Source: Stutzerimonas stutzeri
GTDB taxonomy: Bacteria > Pseudomonadota > Gammaproteobacteria > Pseudomonadales > Pseudomonadaceae
Length of the DNA: 64,000 bases
Direction: 5' to 3'
NCBI RefSeq assembly: GCF_024451105.1
Contig: NZ_JANGEY010000001.1
Span: 310,001-374,000, forward strand
A program made the position numbers and the translations under genes. Within the stretch, counting starts at the first letter, position 1, and each line of letters begins with the position of its first letter. Shown one piece after another: positions 53,439-63,121 of the stretch. The notes beneath the pieces were generated by a model. That model had not been told where the DNA came from, searched no databases, and was given only the letters and a program-made list of their open reading frames with translations.

Positions 53439-54684
53439 ATGAGTCGTCTGAACAAGGAACTGGGCCTGCTGCAGGGCATCGCCCTGCTCAGCACCTCGCT
53501 GCTCGGCACCGGCATCTTCGCCGTGCCGGCGCTGGCCGCCACGGCAGCCGGGCCGGCCTCGCTGTGGGCCTGGCTGGTCCTCATCGTGCTGGTGCTGCCG
53601 GTGGCCTTCACCTTCGCCCAGCTGGGCCGGCGCTTCCCGCATGCCGGCGGCGCGCCGCACCTGATCGGCCGCGCCTTCGGCGCGCGCCTGGAGCGGCTGG
53701 TGGCGTTCATGTTCCTCGCCGTGCTGCCGGTCGGCCTGCCGGCGGCGCTGCAGATCGCCACCGGCTTCTGGCAGGCGCTGTTCGACCTCGACCGCGGCGC
53801 GATCCTCGCCATCCAGCTGGCCACCCTCGCCGCCATGCTGGCCCTCGGCCAGCGCCCGGCGCGCGCCTCCGGCATCGTGCAGCGCCCTGGCCATCCTCGC
53901 CAGCGTGGCGCTGATCTGGTGGGCCGGCGAGCTGCCGCGCGCCGACCATCCGCTGCTGCCGCCGCTCGGCGAGCACTGGTCGCGCATTCCGGCGGCGCTG
54001 GCGGTGATGTTCTGGTGCTTCGTCGGCATCGAGGCCTTCACCCACCTGGGCGAGGAGTTCCGCAACCCGCGCCGCGACTTCCCGCTGGCGCTGCTGCTCG
54101 GCGTGCTGCTCGCCGGCCTGGTGTACTGGGCCTGCTCGGCGGCGGTGCTGAGCTTCGACGCCTACGGCGACGCGCAGCGCAACGCCACCTCGCTGCCCTG
54201 GCTGCTGGAGCGGCTGCTCGGCCCGCAGGCCAAGCTGCTGGTGGCGGTGGTCGGCTACCTGGCCTGCTTCGCCTCGATGAACGTCTACGTGCAGGGCTTC
54301 GCCCGGCTGCTCTGGAGCCTGGCCGACGAGGGCAAGCTGCCCGCCGCCCTCGCCCGGCGCAACCGCCACGGCGTGCCCGGCACCGCGCTGCTGCTGGTGG
54401 TGCTGGCCTGCGCGCTGTGCGCGGTCGGCGCCGCCCTGCTGCAGCTGTCCACCGACGCGCTGATCCGCTACGCCAACGGCAACTTCGTGCTGGTCTACCT
54501 GCTCAGCATGGCCGCCGGCGTGGTGCTGCTGCGCGGCGTCTGGCGGATCGTCGCCGCGCTCGCCGGCCTGCTCTGCGCGGCGGTGCTGGCCATGCTCGGT
54601 GCGAATGCCTTCTATGCCCTCGGCCTGCTGGCACTGCTCGCCCTGCTCGACGCCGGCCGCCGCCACTGCCGCGCCGCGGCCTGA
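53439..54684 (+). pseudogene. YjeH-type amino-acid (methionine/branched-chain) exporter, frameshifted
   Basis: The protein starts MSRLNKELGLLQGIALLSTS with LLGTGIFAVPALAATAAG, like E. coli YjeH, an exporter of methionine and branched-chain amino acids of the APC superfamily. Homology runs in one frame to about 53880 (RASGIVQ), then continues in the next frame from about 53885 (ALAILASVALIWWAGELP) to 54684. The whole is 1246 bases; removing one base gives 414 residues, near the 418 of YjeH, so a single inserted base in the cagcgccct region is the simplest explanation. Either a true frameshift or a sequencing error. Divergent from the AsnC/Lrp regulator. Confidence 0.82.
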
Positions 54685-54753
54685 GCTGCGGCGCGCTGTC
54701 CGCACGCGCAGGTCCTTGGCTATGCTGCGCGCTGAGCCACGAAAGGAAGCCCC

Positions 54754-56091
54754 ATGCGCCGATTGTTCCAGGACCTGTCGATCATGCTGCGCGCCAACCT
54801 CTGGCTGGTGCCGGTCTGCGCCGCGCTGGTGACGGCGCTGTTCTACTTCGTCGCGCCGCCGCCGCCGATGCAGCTGCGCATGAGCAGCGGCTTCGACGGC
54901 GGCGGCTACGCGGCCTTCGCCGAGCGGCTCAGGGACGAGCTGGCCAGGGAGGGTTTCGAGCTGCAGCTGGTGCCGAGCAGCGGTGCCCGCGAGAACCTCG
55001 CCCGGCTGCTCGAGCCGGGCAGTGACGTGCAGATCGGCCTGGTGCAGAGCGGCCTGGAATTGCAGCTGGGCGACGAGGAGCGCTCACGCCTGCGCAGCCT
55101 CGGCAGCGTCTACCAGGAACCGCTGTGGCTGTTCCAGCGTCGCGGCATGGGCATCGACGGCCTGCGCGAGCTGCTGGGGCTGCGCGTAGCGCTGGGCAGC
55201 GCGGGCAGCGGTACCGCGGCGGTCAGCGGGGCGATCCTCGCCGCCAACGGCATCGAGCAGGAGGACTACCCCGAGCAGTGGCAGCTGCGCGGCGGCAGCA
55301 AGGCCGCCGACGCCCTGCTGGCCGGCGAGCTGGACGCCGCCTTCTTCATCGGCCCGGCGGAGAATGCGCTGATCCAGCGCCTGGCCGCCGCGCCGCAGCT
55401 GGAGCCGGTGAACTTCCGCCGCGCCGCCGCCTACCGTGCGCGGCTGCCGTTCGTCAGTGCCATCGAGGTCGGCGAGGGCCTGCTCGACCTGGCCGCCAAC
55501 AGCCCGCCGCAGGACATGCTGACCCTCGCCCCGGCCGCCACCCTGGTGGTCAACGAAGGCTTCCACCCGGCGCTGACCCCGCTGGTGCTGGCCGCGGCGC
55601 GCGCGGTGATGCACGACGGCAGCCTGCTCGACGCTCCCGGCGCCTACCCGCGCGCCGAGCCGGCGACCTTCGCCCTGCTCGACGAGGCGGCCTACTTCCA
55701 CGCCAACGGACTGCCGCTGCTGCAGCGCTTCCTGCCGTTCCGCATCGCCTCGCTGGCCGACCGCTACATCATCCTGGTGATCCCGCTGCTGGTGGTGCTG
55801 ATCCCGCTGCTCAAGGCGGTCGGCCCGCTGTACCGCTGGCGCATCCGCGCGCGCATCTACCGCTGGTACAAGCACCTGCGCGAGATCGACCGCCAGCTCG
55901 ACGCTGGCACCCTGCCGGCGCGCCTGGACGCGGAGATCGAGCATCTGGAGCGACTGGAGGAGCAGCTGGCGCGGGTCGAGGTGCCGCTGGCCTACTCCAA
56001 CGAGCTGTACCAGCTGCACCTGCACCTGCGCTACGTGATCGAGCGCCTGCAGGCGCTGCAGCAGCGTCGTGCGCTGGACAGCCCGGAATAA
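54754..56091 (+). CDS. TAXI family TRAP-type solute-binding protein, membrane-anchored
   Basis: 445 residues: an N-terminal membrane segment (LWLVPVCAALVTALFYFVAP, about 16-35), a periplasmic TAXI domain (MRMSSGFDGGGYAAFAERLR, LVPSSGARENLARLL), a second helix near 333-355 (YIILVIPLLVVLIPLLKAVG) and a basic cytoplasmic helical tail of about 90 residues. Standard TAXI proteins are shorter and end at the binding domain. No TRAP permease gene is nearby. Ligand unknown. GAAAGGAAG precedes the ATG. Confidence 0.87.
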   Translation: MRRLFQDLSIMLRANLWLVPVCAALVTALFYFVAPPPPMQLRMSSGFDGGGYAAFAERLRDELAREGFELQLVPSSGARENLARLLEPGSDVQIGLVQSGLELQLGDEERSRLRSLGSVYQEPLWLFQRRGMGIDGLRELLGLRVALGSAGSGTAAVSGAILAANGIEQEDYPEQWQLRGGSKAADALLAGELDAAFFIGPAENALIQRLAAAPQLEPVNFRRAAAYRARLPFVSAIEVGEGLLDLAANSPPQDMLTLAPAATLVVNEGFHPALTPLVLAAARAVMHDGSLLDAPGAYPRAEPATFALLDEAAYFHANGLPLLQRFLPFRIASLADRYIILVIPLLVVLIPLLKAVGPLYRWRIRARIYRWYKHLREIDRQLDAGTLPARLDAEIEHLERLEEQLARVEVPLAYSNELYQLHLHLRYVIERLQALQQRRALDSPE

Positions 56092-56100
56092 TCTACCTGC

Positions 56101-56153
56101 AGGGGCGAATTCATTCGCCAAGACACGCCGCCAAGGCGAATGAATTCGCCCCT
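56101..56153. repeat. Inverted repeat, GGGGCGAATTC family (copy 2)
   Basis: aggggcgaattcattcgcc (56101-56119) is inverted at 56135-56153, with the same sequence as the copy at 51134-51194 but a different loop. It lies between the convergent TAXI gene and the small peptide gene, where it may help termination. Confidence 0.85.
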
Positions 56154-56168
56154 ACGCGCAGGTGGCCC

Positions 56169-56291
56169 TCAGCAGACGCCCATGCCCTGCATCAGCAGCG
56201 CCAGCCCGCCCTGCTGCCAGCCCCACCAGGCCAGCGCCAGCAGCGCGCCGAGCGCCAGCAGGGCCGCCAGGACCAGCAGCGCGCGGCGCAT
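56169..56291 (-). CDS. Small single-helix membrane peptide
   Basis: 40 residues: MRRALLVLAALLALGALLAL, then AWWGWQQGGLALLMQGMGVC. One likely membrane helix after two arginines and a C-terminal Cys. Its ATG (56291) overlaps the MFS stop codon as TGATG, so it is likely translated by reinitiation. I recall similar small proteins after MFS genes in other pseudomonads, but cannot check. Could be an accessory peptide of the transporter. Confidence 0.6.
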   Translation of the reverse strand: MRRALLVLAALLALGALLALAWWGWQQGGLALLMQGMGVC

Positions 56292-57499
56292 CAGGCCGCG
56301 CCCGCCTGCTGCAGGCGCGCCACCGGCTGCTCGCGCACCGGCCAGTTGAGCAGCGCGGCCATCAGGCTCAGGCCGACGCAGATCTGCCAGACCAGCGCGT
56401 AGCTGCCGGTGCGGTCGTACAGCCAGCCGCCCAGCCAGCCGCCGAAGAACGAGCCGATCTGGTGGAACAGGAAGACGATGCCGCCGAGCATCGACAGGTT
56501 GCGCACGCCGAACAGGGTGGCCACCGTGCCGTTGGTCAGCGGCACCGTGGACAGCCAGAGGAAGCCCATGGCCATGCCGAAGGCGTAGGCGCTCCACTCG
56601 CTCAGCGGCGCCCAGAGGAAGGCGACGATCACCACGCCGCGGATCAGGTACAGGCCGGCGAGCAGCTTCGGCTTCGAATAGCAGCTGCCCAGCCAGCCTG
56701 CCGTGTAGGTGCCGAACACGTTGAACAGTCCGACCAGCGCCAGCACCGTGGTGCCGACCTGGGCCGGCAGCTGCTGGTCGACCAGGTAGGCCGGCAGGTG
56801 CACGCCGATGAACACCACCTGGAAGCCGCAGACGAAGAAGCCCAGCGCCAGCAGCCAGAAACCGGAATGCCCGGCCGCCTCGCGCAGCGCCTCGGCCAAA
56901 CTCTGCGCCGGGCCGTGGGCGACCGGCTGCGCCGGCGCGCGCAGCATGCTCGCCAGCGGCAGGATCAGGGCGATCAGCAGCGCCAGCGCCAGCAGCGCGC
57001 CGGACCAGCCGAGCCAGGTGATCAGGCCGAGGCTGCCGGGCAGCATGACGAACTGGCCGAACGAGCCGGCCGCCGCGGCGACGCCCATCGCCATGCTGCG
57101 CTTCTCCACCGGGGCGGCCTGCCCCACCGCGCCGAGCAGCACCGAGAACGAGGTGCCGGACAGGCCGAGGCCGATCAAGAGGCCGGCGCTCAGCGACAGC
57201 GAGGCCGGGCTGTCGGAGAAGGCCATCAGCGCCAGGCCGGCGACGTACAGCACGCCGCCGATCAGCACCGTGCGCCTGACCCCGAAGCGGTCGGCGAAGG
57301 CGCCGGTGAACGGCTGGATCAGGCCCCAGATCAGGTTCTGCAGGGCGATGGCGAAGGCGAACACCTCGCGGCCCCAGCCGAACTCGGCGCTCATCGGCGG
57401 CAGGAACAGGCCGAAGCCGTGGCGCACGCCCAGCGACAGGGCGAGGATCAGCGAGCTGCCCAGCAGCATCCAGCCGCAGTGGCGCCAGAGCGAGGTCAT
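56291..57499 (-). CDS. MFS transporter (monocarboxylate/oxalate-type)
   Basis: 402 residues with 12 membrane helices. GVRHGFGLFLPPMSAEFGWG and NLIWGLIQPFTGAFADRFGV in the first half are the pattern of the OFA/monocarboxylate-type MFS branch, with ADRFGVRR the MFS loop 2-3 motif. Substrate unknown. Start ATG 57499 is preceded by GGAG; ATG 57511 is an alternative. Overlaps the 40-residue peptide gene and is divergent from ndpA. Confidence 0.88.
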   Translation of the reverse strand: MTSLWRHCGWMLLGSSLILALSLGVRHGFGLFLPPMSAEFGWGREVFAFAIALQNLIWGLIQPFTGAFADRFGVRRTVLIGGVLYVAGLALMAFSDSPASLSLSAGLLIGLGLSGTSFSVLLGAVGQAAPVEKRSMAMGVAAAAGSFGQFVMLPGSLGLITWLGWSGALLALALLIALILPLASMLRAPAQPVAHGPAQSLAEALREAAGHSGFWLLALGFFVCGFQVVFIGVHLPAYLVDQQLPAQVGTTVLALVGLFNVFGTYTAGWLGSCYSKPKLLAGLYLIRGVVIVAFLWAPLSEWSAYAFGMAMGFLWLSTVPLTNGTVATLFGVRNLSMLGGIVFLFHQIGSFFGGWLGGWLYDRTGSYALVWQICVGLSLMAALLNWPVREQPVARLQQAGAA

Positions 57500-57610
57500 G
57501 ACGGTCTCCATCGGTAAAAGGGTGAGGATATCACTCGGGTATCGCTTGCGGGCCGTCCGCGCCGGCCATCGGTTAAACTGCTCCCCTCCGTCCGCCGCCC
57601 CGAGACCGCC

Positions 57611-58618
57611 ATGCCGATCCGTCACGCCATCGTCCACCTGATCGACAAGAAGCCCGACGGCAGCCCCGCCGTGCTGCATGCCCGCGACAGCGAGCTGGCC
57701 GAGTCGCAGGCCATCGACAACCTGCTGGCCGACCTCAACGACAGCTACAACGCCAAGCCGAACAAGGTCTGGGGCTTCTTCCAGGCCGAGTCCGGCGCCT
57801 ACCCGCTGAGCGGCTGGCTGGCCGAGTACCTCGACGGCGCCCTCGGCTTCGTCGCCTTCAGCCGCCGCGCGGTCGAGCACCTGCAGAAGCTGATGGAGGA
57901 GTCCAACCTGTCCACCGGCGGCCACGTGCTGCTCGCCCACTACCAGCAGGGCATGACCGACTACCTGGCCATCGCCCTGCTGCACCACAGCGAGGGCGTG
58001 GCGGTCACCGACAGCCTCGACGTCACCCCGGCCAAGCACCTCGACCTCGGCCAGCTGCACCTGGCCGCGCGCATCAACCTGTCCGAGTGGCGCAACAACC
58101 AGGCCTCGAAACAGTACATCTCGCTGATCAAGGGCAAGGGCGGCAAGAAGGTCTCCGAGTACTTCCGCGAGTTCCTCGGCTGCCAGGAGGGCGTCGATGC
58201 GCCGGGCGAGACGCGAACCCTGCTCAAGGCGTTCAGCGACTTCGTCGAGAGCGAGGACCTGGCCGAGGAGCAGGCCCGCGAGAAGACCGAGGCGCTGGTC
58301 GACTACGCCAGCAGCCAGGCGCGGCGCGGCGAACCGATCGCCCTCGAGGAGCTGTCCGAGCTGCTCGACGAGGAACAGCCGCGCGCCTTCTACGAGCACA
58401 TCCGCAACAAGGACTACGGCCTGGCCCCGGAGATCCCCGCCGACAAGCGCACCCTCAACCAGTTCCGCCGCTTCACCGGGCGCGCCGAGGGCCTGTCGAT
58501 CAGCTTCGAGGCGCACCTGCTCGGCTCGAAGATCGAGTACGACGAGGCCCAGGACACCCTGATCATCCGCCAGCTGCCGAGCCAGCTGAAGGACCAGCTC
58601 AAGCGGCGCAAGGACTGA
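57611..58618 (+). CDS. Nucleoid-associated protein NdpA (YejK)
   Basis: 335 residues (E. coli YejK 335). It begins [20 protein letters not shown] and has the family motifs [40 protein letters not shown] (here [20 protein letters not shown]) and [20 protein letters not shown]. It is a nucleoid-associated protein of unclear detailed role that copurifies with DNA. The next gene begins five bases after it, so the two are probably co-transcribed. Confidence 0.95.
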   Translation: MPIRHAIVHLIDKKPDGSPAVLHARDSELAESQAIDNLLADLNDSYNAKPNKVWGFFQAESGAYPLSGWLAEYLDGALGFVAFSRRAVEHLQKLMEESNLSTGGHVLLAHYQQGMTDYLAIALLHHSEGVAVTDSLDVTPAKHLDLGQLHLAARINLSEWRNNQASKQYISLIKGKGGKKVSEYFREFLGCQEGVDAPGETRTLLKAFSDFVESEDLAEEQAREKTEALVDYASSQARRGEPIALEELSELLDEEQPRAFYEHIRNKDYGLAPEIPADKRTLNQFRRFTGRAEGLSISFEAHLLGSKIEYDEAQDTLIIRQLPSQLKDQLKRRKD

Positions 58619-58623
58619 GCGCC

Positions 58624-59442
58624 ATGCCGCGCCTGCCCGACAGCCGGCTCGACGCCTGCCTCGGCGACCCGCACGCGCCGCTGCCGCTGGCTGCCGAGCG
58701 CCGGTGCGGCCTCGACCGCGCCGGTGCGCGCGCGCAGCTGGAGGGTCTGAAACCCTGGCTGGTCGAGCAGCAGGCGCTGCTCTGGGCGCGCCGCCGGGAG
58801 GCGCTGCTGGTCTGGCTGCAGGGTCCGGACTGCGCCGGCAAGGACGGCGCGATCCGCCGGGTGTTCGGCGGCTTCAATCCGCTCGGCCTGCACGTGCACT
58901 GCTTCCGCCAGCCGAGTCCGGCCGAGCGCGCCGAGGGCTTCCTCGCCCGCTACCGGCGCTGCCTGCCGGCGCCGGGGGAGATCGTGCTGTTCAACCGCAG
59001 CCCCTACGAGGCGGTGGCCAGCGACCTGTTCGACGGCTTCATCGACGCCGCCGCCATCCCCTCCCGCCTGGCGCAACTGGCCGCCTTCGAGGACGAGCTG
59101 GCCGGGCGCGGCATCCGCCTGCTCAAGGTCTATCTGCAGATCTCCCGCGTCGAGCAGCAGGCGCGCCTGCGCAAGCGCCTGCTCGATCCGCGCAAGCACT
59201 GGAAGGTCGGCGCCGAGGATCTCGCGGCGCACCGCCAGTTCGCTGCCCGCGAGGCACACTGGGCACAGATCCTCGCCGCCAGCCAGCGCCCCGAGGCGCC
59301 CTGGCAGCTGCTGCCGGCCAACCACAAGTGGCTGCGCGACCTGCTGCTGGCCAGCTTGGTCGCCCGCGAGTTCGAGCGCCTCGACCAGCACTGGCCGAAC
59401 CCGCCGCTGCCCTTCGGCCTCGACGAGCTGGAGCGGGCCTGA
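58624..59442 (+). CDS. PPK2 family polyphosphate kinase/phosphotransferase
   Basis: 272 residues. Walker A GPDCAGKDG at 67-75 in LQGPDCAGKDGAIRRVFGGF, with NPLGLHVHCFRQPSPAERAE following, Walker B EIVLFNRSPYEAV, and the lid KRLLDPRKHWKVGAEDL. These match PPK2 proteins of the polyP:AMP/NDP phosphotransferase type; FNRS instead of FDRS is usual in that subgroup. Likely uses polyphosphate to phosphorylate nucleotides. Canonical GxDxxGK is kept, so it should be active. Co-transcribed with ndpA. Confidence 0.9.
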   Translation: MPRLPDSRLDACLGDPHAPLPLAAERRCGLDRAGARAQLEGLKPWLVEQQALLWARRREALLVWLQGPDCAGKDGAIRRVFGGFNPLGLHVHCFRQPSPAERAEGFLARYRRCLPAPGEIVLFNRSPYEAVASDLFDGFIDAAAIPSRLAQLAAFEDELAGRGIRLLKVYLQISRVEQQARLRKRLLDPRKHWKVGAEDLAAHRQFAAREAHWAQILAASQRPEAPWQLLPANHKWLRDLLLASLVAREFERLDQHWPNPPLPFGLDELERA

Positions 59443-59452
59443 ACAGCGCGTC

Positions 59453-59728
59453 CTAGCCGAAAGCCGCCGCCCAGTCGCTCACCAGCCGCTCCTTGGCCGG
59501 CTTGCCCAGGCGCTTGATCGCCCGCTCGCGCGACAGCGCCGCGCCCTTGCCGGCGCAGGCCTCGACGTAGACCAGCGCCTGCGCCGGGCTGCTGTGGAAG
59601 AAGCGCGCGCCCTTGCCGCTCTGGTGCACGGCGAAGCGCCGCTGCGGGTCGTCGCTGATCCCGCAGTACAGCGCGCCGTTCTCGGCGCGCACCAGGTAGA
59701 CGAACCACGGCTTGTCGGTCCCGCTCAT
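59453..59728 (-). CDS. GIY-YIG nuclease-fold protein (YhbQ/UPF0213 type)
   Basis: 91 residues. GIY-YIG pattern [20 protein letters not shown] then [19 protein letters not shown], as in UPF0213/YhbQ, followed by [14 protein letters not shown]. Members are related to UvrC/SLX1 nuclease domains; a DNA-related role is possible but unproven. ATG 59728 has GGAGG upstream; an earlier ATG would add seven residues. Convergent with the PPK2 gene. Confidence 0.9.
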   Translation of the reverse strand: MSGTDKPWFVYLVRAENGALYCGISDDPQRRFAVHQSGKGARFFHSSPAQALVYVEACAGKGAALSRERAIKRLGKPAKERLVSDWAAAFG

Positions 59729-59797
59729 CGCTGTCCTCCCGCTCGGCAAGGCCGGCGATTATCGCGTCTTTCGCCGCCCGCCGCGCCACGGCGATAA

Positions 59798-60496
<699 letters not shown>

Positions 60497-60503
60497 GAAA
60501 CGC

Positions 60504-60538
60504 GGCCGGGCGCAATCGCCTCGCGGCTTCGCCCGGCC
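60504..60538. repeat. Hairpin between the esterase gene and rhlB
   Basis: ggccgggcg (60504-60512) pairs with cgcccggcc (60530-60538) around a 17-base loop. It may end the esterase transcript, though no T-run follows. Confidence 0.45.
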
Positions 60539-60591
60539 CCCATCTTGCATTACACTGCAGTTTGTTGTTTCTCACCAAGATCGAGACCACC

Positions 60592-62100
60592 GTGCTCAAG
60601 GCACCCACGAACATCGTCAGCAAAGACCCGGAGAACCAGTTGGCCCAGAACGCCAGCCCGGCCCATGGCCAGGGCGAAAGCCAGGCGGACGCCGCCCAGC
60701 CCATCGAGACCACCGCCACCGCCGGCGAACAGCGCCCGACCCCGCAGGGCGAGCGCCCGCGCAAACCGCGCAAGCCCCGCGGCGACAAGGCCGAAGGCCA
60801 GCCGCGCAGCGAACAGGGCGACGACAGCCAGCCGAAGAGCGAACGGCCGCGCCACGAGCGCAGCCCGCGCAAGCCCGTCGCCGGCGACTGGAAACTCGAC
60901 GACTTCGTGGTCGAGCCGGCCGAAGGCAAGACCCGCTTCCACGACTTCGCCCTGGATGCGCGGCTGATGCACGCCATCCACGACCTCGGCTTCACCTACT
61001 GCACGCCGATCCAGGCCCAGGTGCTCGGCCACACCCTGCGCGGCAAGGACGCCATCGGCCGTGCACAGACCGGCACCGGCAAGACCGCCGCGTTCCTGAT
61101 CTCCATCATCACCCAGCTGCTGATCACCCCGCCGCCCAAGGAACGCTACATGGGCGAGCCGCGTGCGCTGATCATCGCGCCGACCCGCGAGCTGGTGGTG
61201 CAGATCGCCAAGGACGCCGCGGAACTGACCAAGTACCTGCCGCTCAACGTGATGAGCTTCGTCGGCGGCATGGACTTCGACAAGCAGCTCAAGCAGCTGG
61301 AAGCGCGCTACTGCGACATCCTGGTCGCCACCCCCGGCCGCCTGCTGGACTTCAACCAGCGCGGCGAGGTGCACCTGGACATGGTCGAGGTGATGGTCCT
61401 CGACGAAGCCGACCGCATGCTCGACATGGGCTTCATCCCGCAGGTGCGGCAGATCATCCGCCAGACCCCGTACAAGGGCGAGCGGCAGACCCTGCTGTTC
61501 TCGGCGACCTTCACCGACGACGTGATGAACCTCGCCAAGCAGTGGACCACCAACCCGGCGATCGTCGAGATCGAGCCGGAGAACGTCGCCAGCGACACCG
61601 TCGAGCAGCACGTCTACGCGGTCTCCGAGGGCGACAAGTACAAGCTGCTCTACAACCTGATCGCCCAGAACGACTGGAACCGGGTGATGGTCTTCGCCAA
61701 CCGCAAGGACCAGGTGCGGCGCATCGAGGAGAAGCTGACCCGCGACGGCATCAGCGCCGCGCAGATGTCCGGCGACGTGCCGCAGCACAAGCGCATCAAG
61801 GTGCTGGAAGGCTTCCGCGAGGGCAAGATCCGCGTGCTGGTGGCCACCGACGTGGCTGGCCGCGGCATCCACGTCGACGCCATCAGCCACGTGATCAACT
61901 TCACCCTGCCGGAGGACCCGGACGACTACGTGCACCGCATCGGCCGCACCGGTCGCGCCGGCTCGAGCGGCACCTCGATCAGCTTCGCCGGCGAGGACGA
62001 CGCCTTCGCCCTGCCGCCGATCGAGGAGCTGATCGGCCGCAAGATCCACTGCGAGATGCCGCCGGACGAGCTGCTCAAGCCGGTGCCGCGCAAGCGCTGA
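60592..62100 (+). CDS. rhlB: ATP-dependent DEAD-box RNA helicase RhlB
   Basis: 502 residues. Helicase motifs are present in order: Q-motif ([13 protein letters not shown]), I AQTGTGKT, Ia PTRELV, II DEAD, III SAT, and [10 protein letters not shown]. The start is GTG 60592 ([10 protein letters not shown]), matching the usual MLKA start. Residues 1-105 are low-complexity and Lys/Arg/Pro-rich, longer than in P. aeruginosa RhlB (about 397 residues as I recall). RhlB acts in RNA degradation with RNase E. The C-terminus is only 20-30 residues after the core. Confidence 0.93.
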   Translation: MLKAPTNIVSKDPENQLAQNASPAHGQGESQADAAQPIETTATAGEQRPTPQGERPRKPRKPRGDKAEGQPRSEQGDDSQPKSERPRHERSPRKPVAGDWKLDDFVVEPAEGKTRFHDFALDARLMHAIHDLGFTYCTPIQAQVLGHTLRGKDAIGRAQTGTGKTAAFLISIITQLLITPPPKERYMGEPRALIIAPTRELVVQIAKDAAELTKYLPLNVMSFVGGMDFDKQLKQLEARYCDILVATPGRLLDFNQRGEVHLDMVEVMVLDEADRMLDMGFIPQVRQIIRQTPYKGERQTLLFSATFTDDVMNLAKQWTTNPAIVEIEPENVASDTVEQHVYAVSEGDKYKLLYNLIAQNDWNRVMVFANRKDQVRRIEEKLTRDGISAAQMSGDVPQHKRIKVLEGFREGKIRVLVATDVAGRGIHVDAISHVINFTLPEDPDDYVHRIGRTGRAGSSGTSISFAGEDDAFALPPIEELIGRKIHCEMPPDELLKPVPRKR

Positions 62101-62109
62101 AGCCCGCCC

Positions 62110-62133
62110 GCCGCTCTCCCCGCGGAGAGCGGC
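62110..62133. repeat. Hairpin after rhlB
   Basis: gccgctctcc (62110-62119) and ggagagcggc (62124-62133) form a perfect 10-bp stem around a ccgc loop, nine bases after the rhlB stop. No T-run follows. It could be a weak terminator or a regulatory stem before the M23 peptidase gene. Confidence 0.5.
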
Positions 62134-62158
62134 GCCATGCCCTGCCCCACGTCTGCCC

Positions 62159-62995
62159 ATGTCCCGAACCGCCCGCCTGCTGTCCGCCCTGTTCCTCGCC
62201 CTGTGCGCCCCGCTGACGCTGGCCGAGGGCTTCCTCACCCGCCTGCTCGACAAGCCGGTGCCCGGCGGCGTGGCGGTGGTCGACCTCGGCGCCGGCGCCG
62301 AGCGGCCGGGCGCCCGCTTCCAGGGCCAGCCGGTGCTGGTGGTCAGGGAAGAGGGCCGGCGCTGGATCGCCGTGGTCGGCGTGCCGCTGACGGTCAAGCC
62401 CGGCCGGCAGCAGATCGAGCTGGACGACGGCAGCCGGCGCAGCTTCGCGGTCGCCAGCCGCCACTACAAGGAACAGCACATCACCCTGAAGAACCGGGAG
62501 CAGGTCAGTCCGAGCCCGGCCAACCTCGCACGCATCGAGCGCGAGCTGGCCGAGCAGACGGCCGCCTACCGCCGCTTCAGCCCGCGCCAGCCGAGCAACC
62601 TGCTGTTCGACCGGCCGGTCGCCGGACCGCTGTCCAGCCCGTTCGGCCTGCGCCGCTTCTTCAACGGCGAGGAGCGCAACCCGCACTCGGGCCTCGACTT
62701 CGCCGTGCCGTCCGGCACCCCGGTGAAGGCGCCGGCGGCCGGCACCGTGATCCTGGTCGGCGACTACTTCTTCAACGGCAAGACCGTGTTCGTCGACCAC
62801 GGCCAGGGCCTGATCAGCATGTTCTGCCACCTGTCGCAGATCGGCGTGAAGGTCGGCGACGAACTGGCCCGCGGCGCCGTGCTCGGCAAGGTCGGCGCCA
62901 CCGGCCGCGCCACCGGGCCGCACCTGCACTGGAACGTCAGCCTCAACGATGCCCGGGTCGACCCGAGCATCTTCATCGGTGCCTTCCGCCCCTGA
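62159..62995 (+). CDS. M23 family metallopeptidase, exported
   Basis: 278 residues: a Sec-type signal (MSRTARLLSALFLALCAPLT, cleavage likely after LAEG or near) and an M23 (LytM-like) domain at the C-terminus. The zinc/catalytic residues are visible in RNPHSGLDFAVPSGTPV (H-x3-D) and GPHLHWNVSL (HxH). The DUF-like N-terminal part has beta-rich sequence (VVVREEGRRWIAVVGVPLTV). Such periplasmic enzymes cut peptidoglycan cross-links or act in cell-wall remodelling. Confidence 0.93.
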   Translation: MSRTARLLSALFLALCAPLTLAEGFLTRLLDKPVPGGVAVVDLGAGAERPGARFQGQPVLVVREEGRRWIAVVGVPLTVKPGRQQIELDDGSRRSFAVASRHYKEQHITLKNREQVSPSPANLARIERELAEQTAAYRRFSPRQPSNLLFDRPVAGPLSSPFGLRRFFNGEERNPHSGLDFAVPSGTPVKAPAAGTVILVGDYFFNGKTVFVDHGQGLISMFCHLSQIGVKVGDELARGAVLGKVGATGRATGPHLHWNVSLNDARVDPSIFIGAFRP

Positions 62996-63121
62996 GCGGC
63001 GGATGTTCTCGCTCGGCGGGCCCGCCCCGCCATCCGGGCCGCGCCACACCCGCTGCCACCCTGCCCGAGAGGCACTCATCGGGAACCGAAGCGCTCCCCC
63101 GCTCGCGACAAGGAGAAGCCA

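Noticed and set aside
53905-54684. Independent short gene for the second half of the YjeH-type exporter
   Set aside because: It has no ribosome site, starts mid-domain and directly continues the homology of the upstream frame, so it is the second half of a frameshifted gene.
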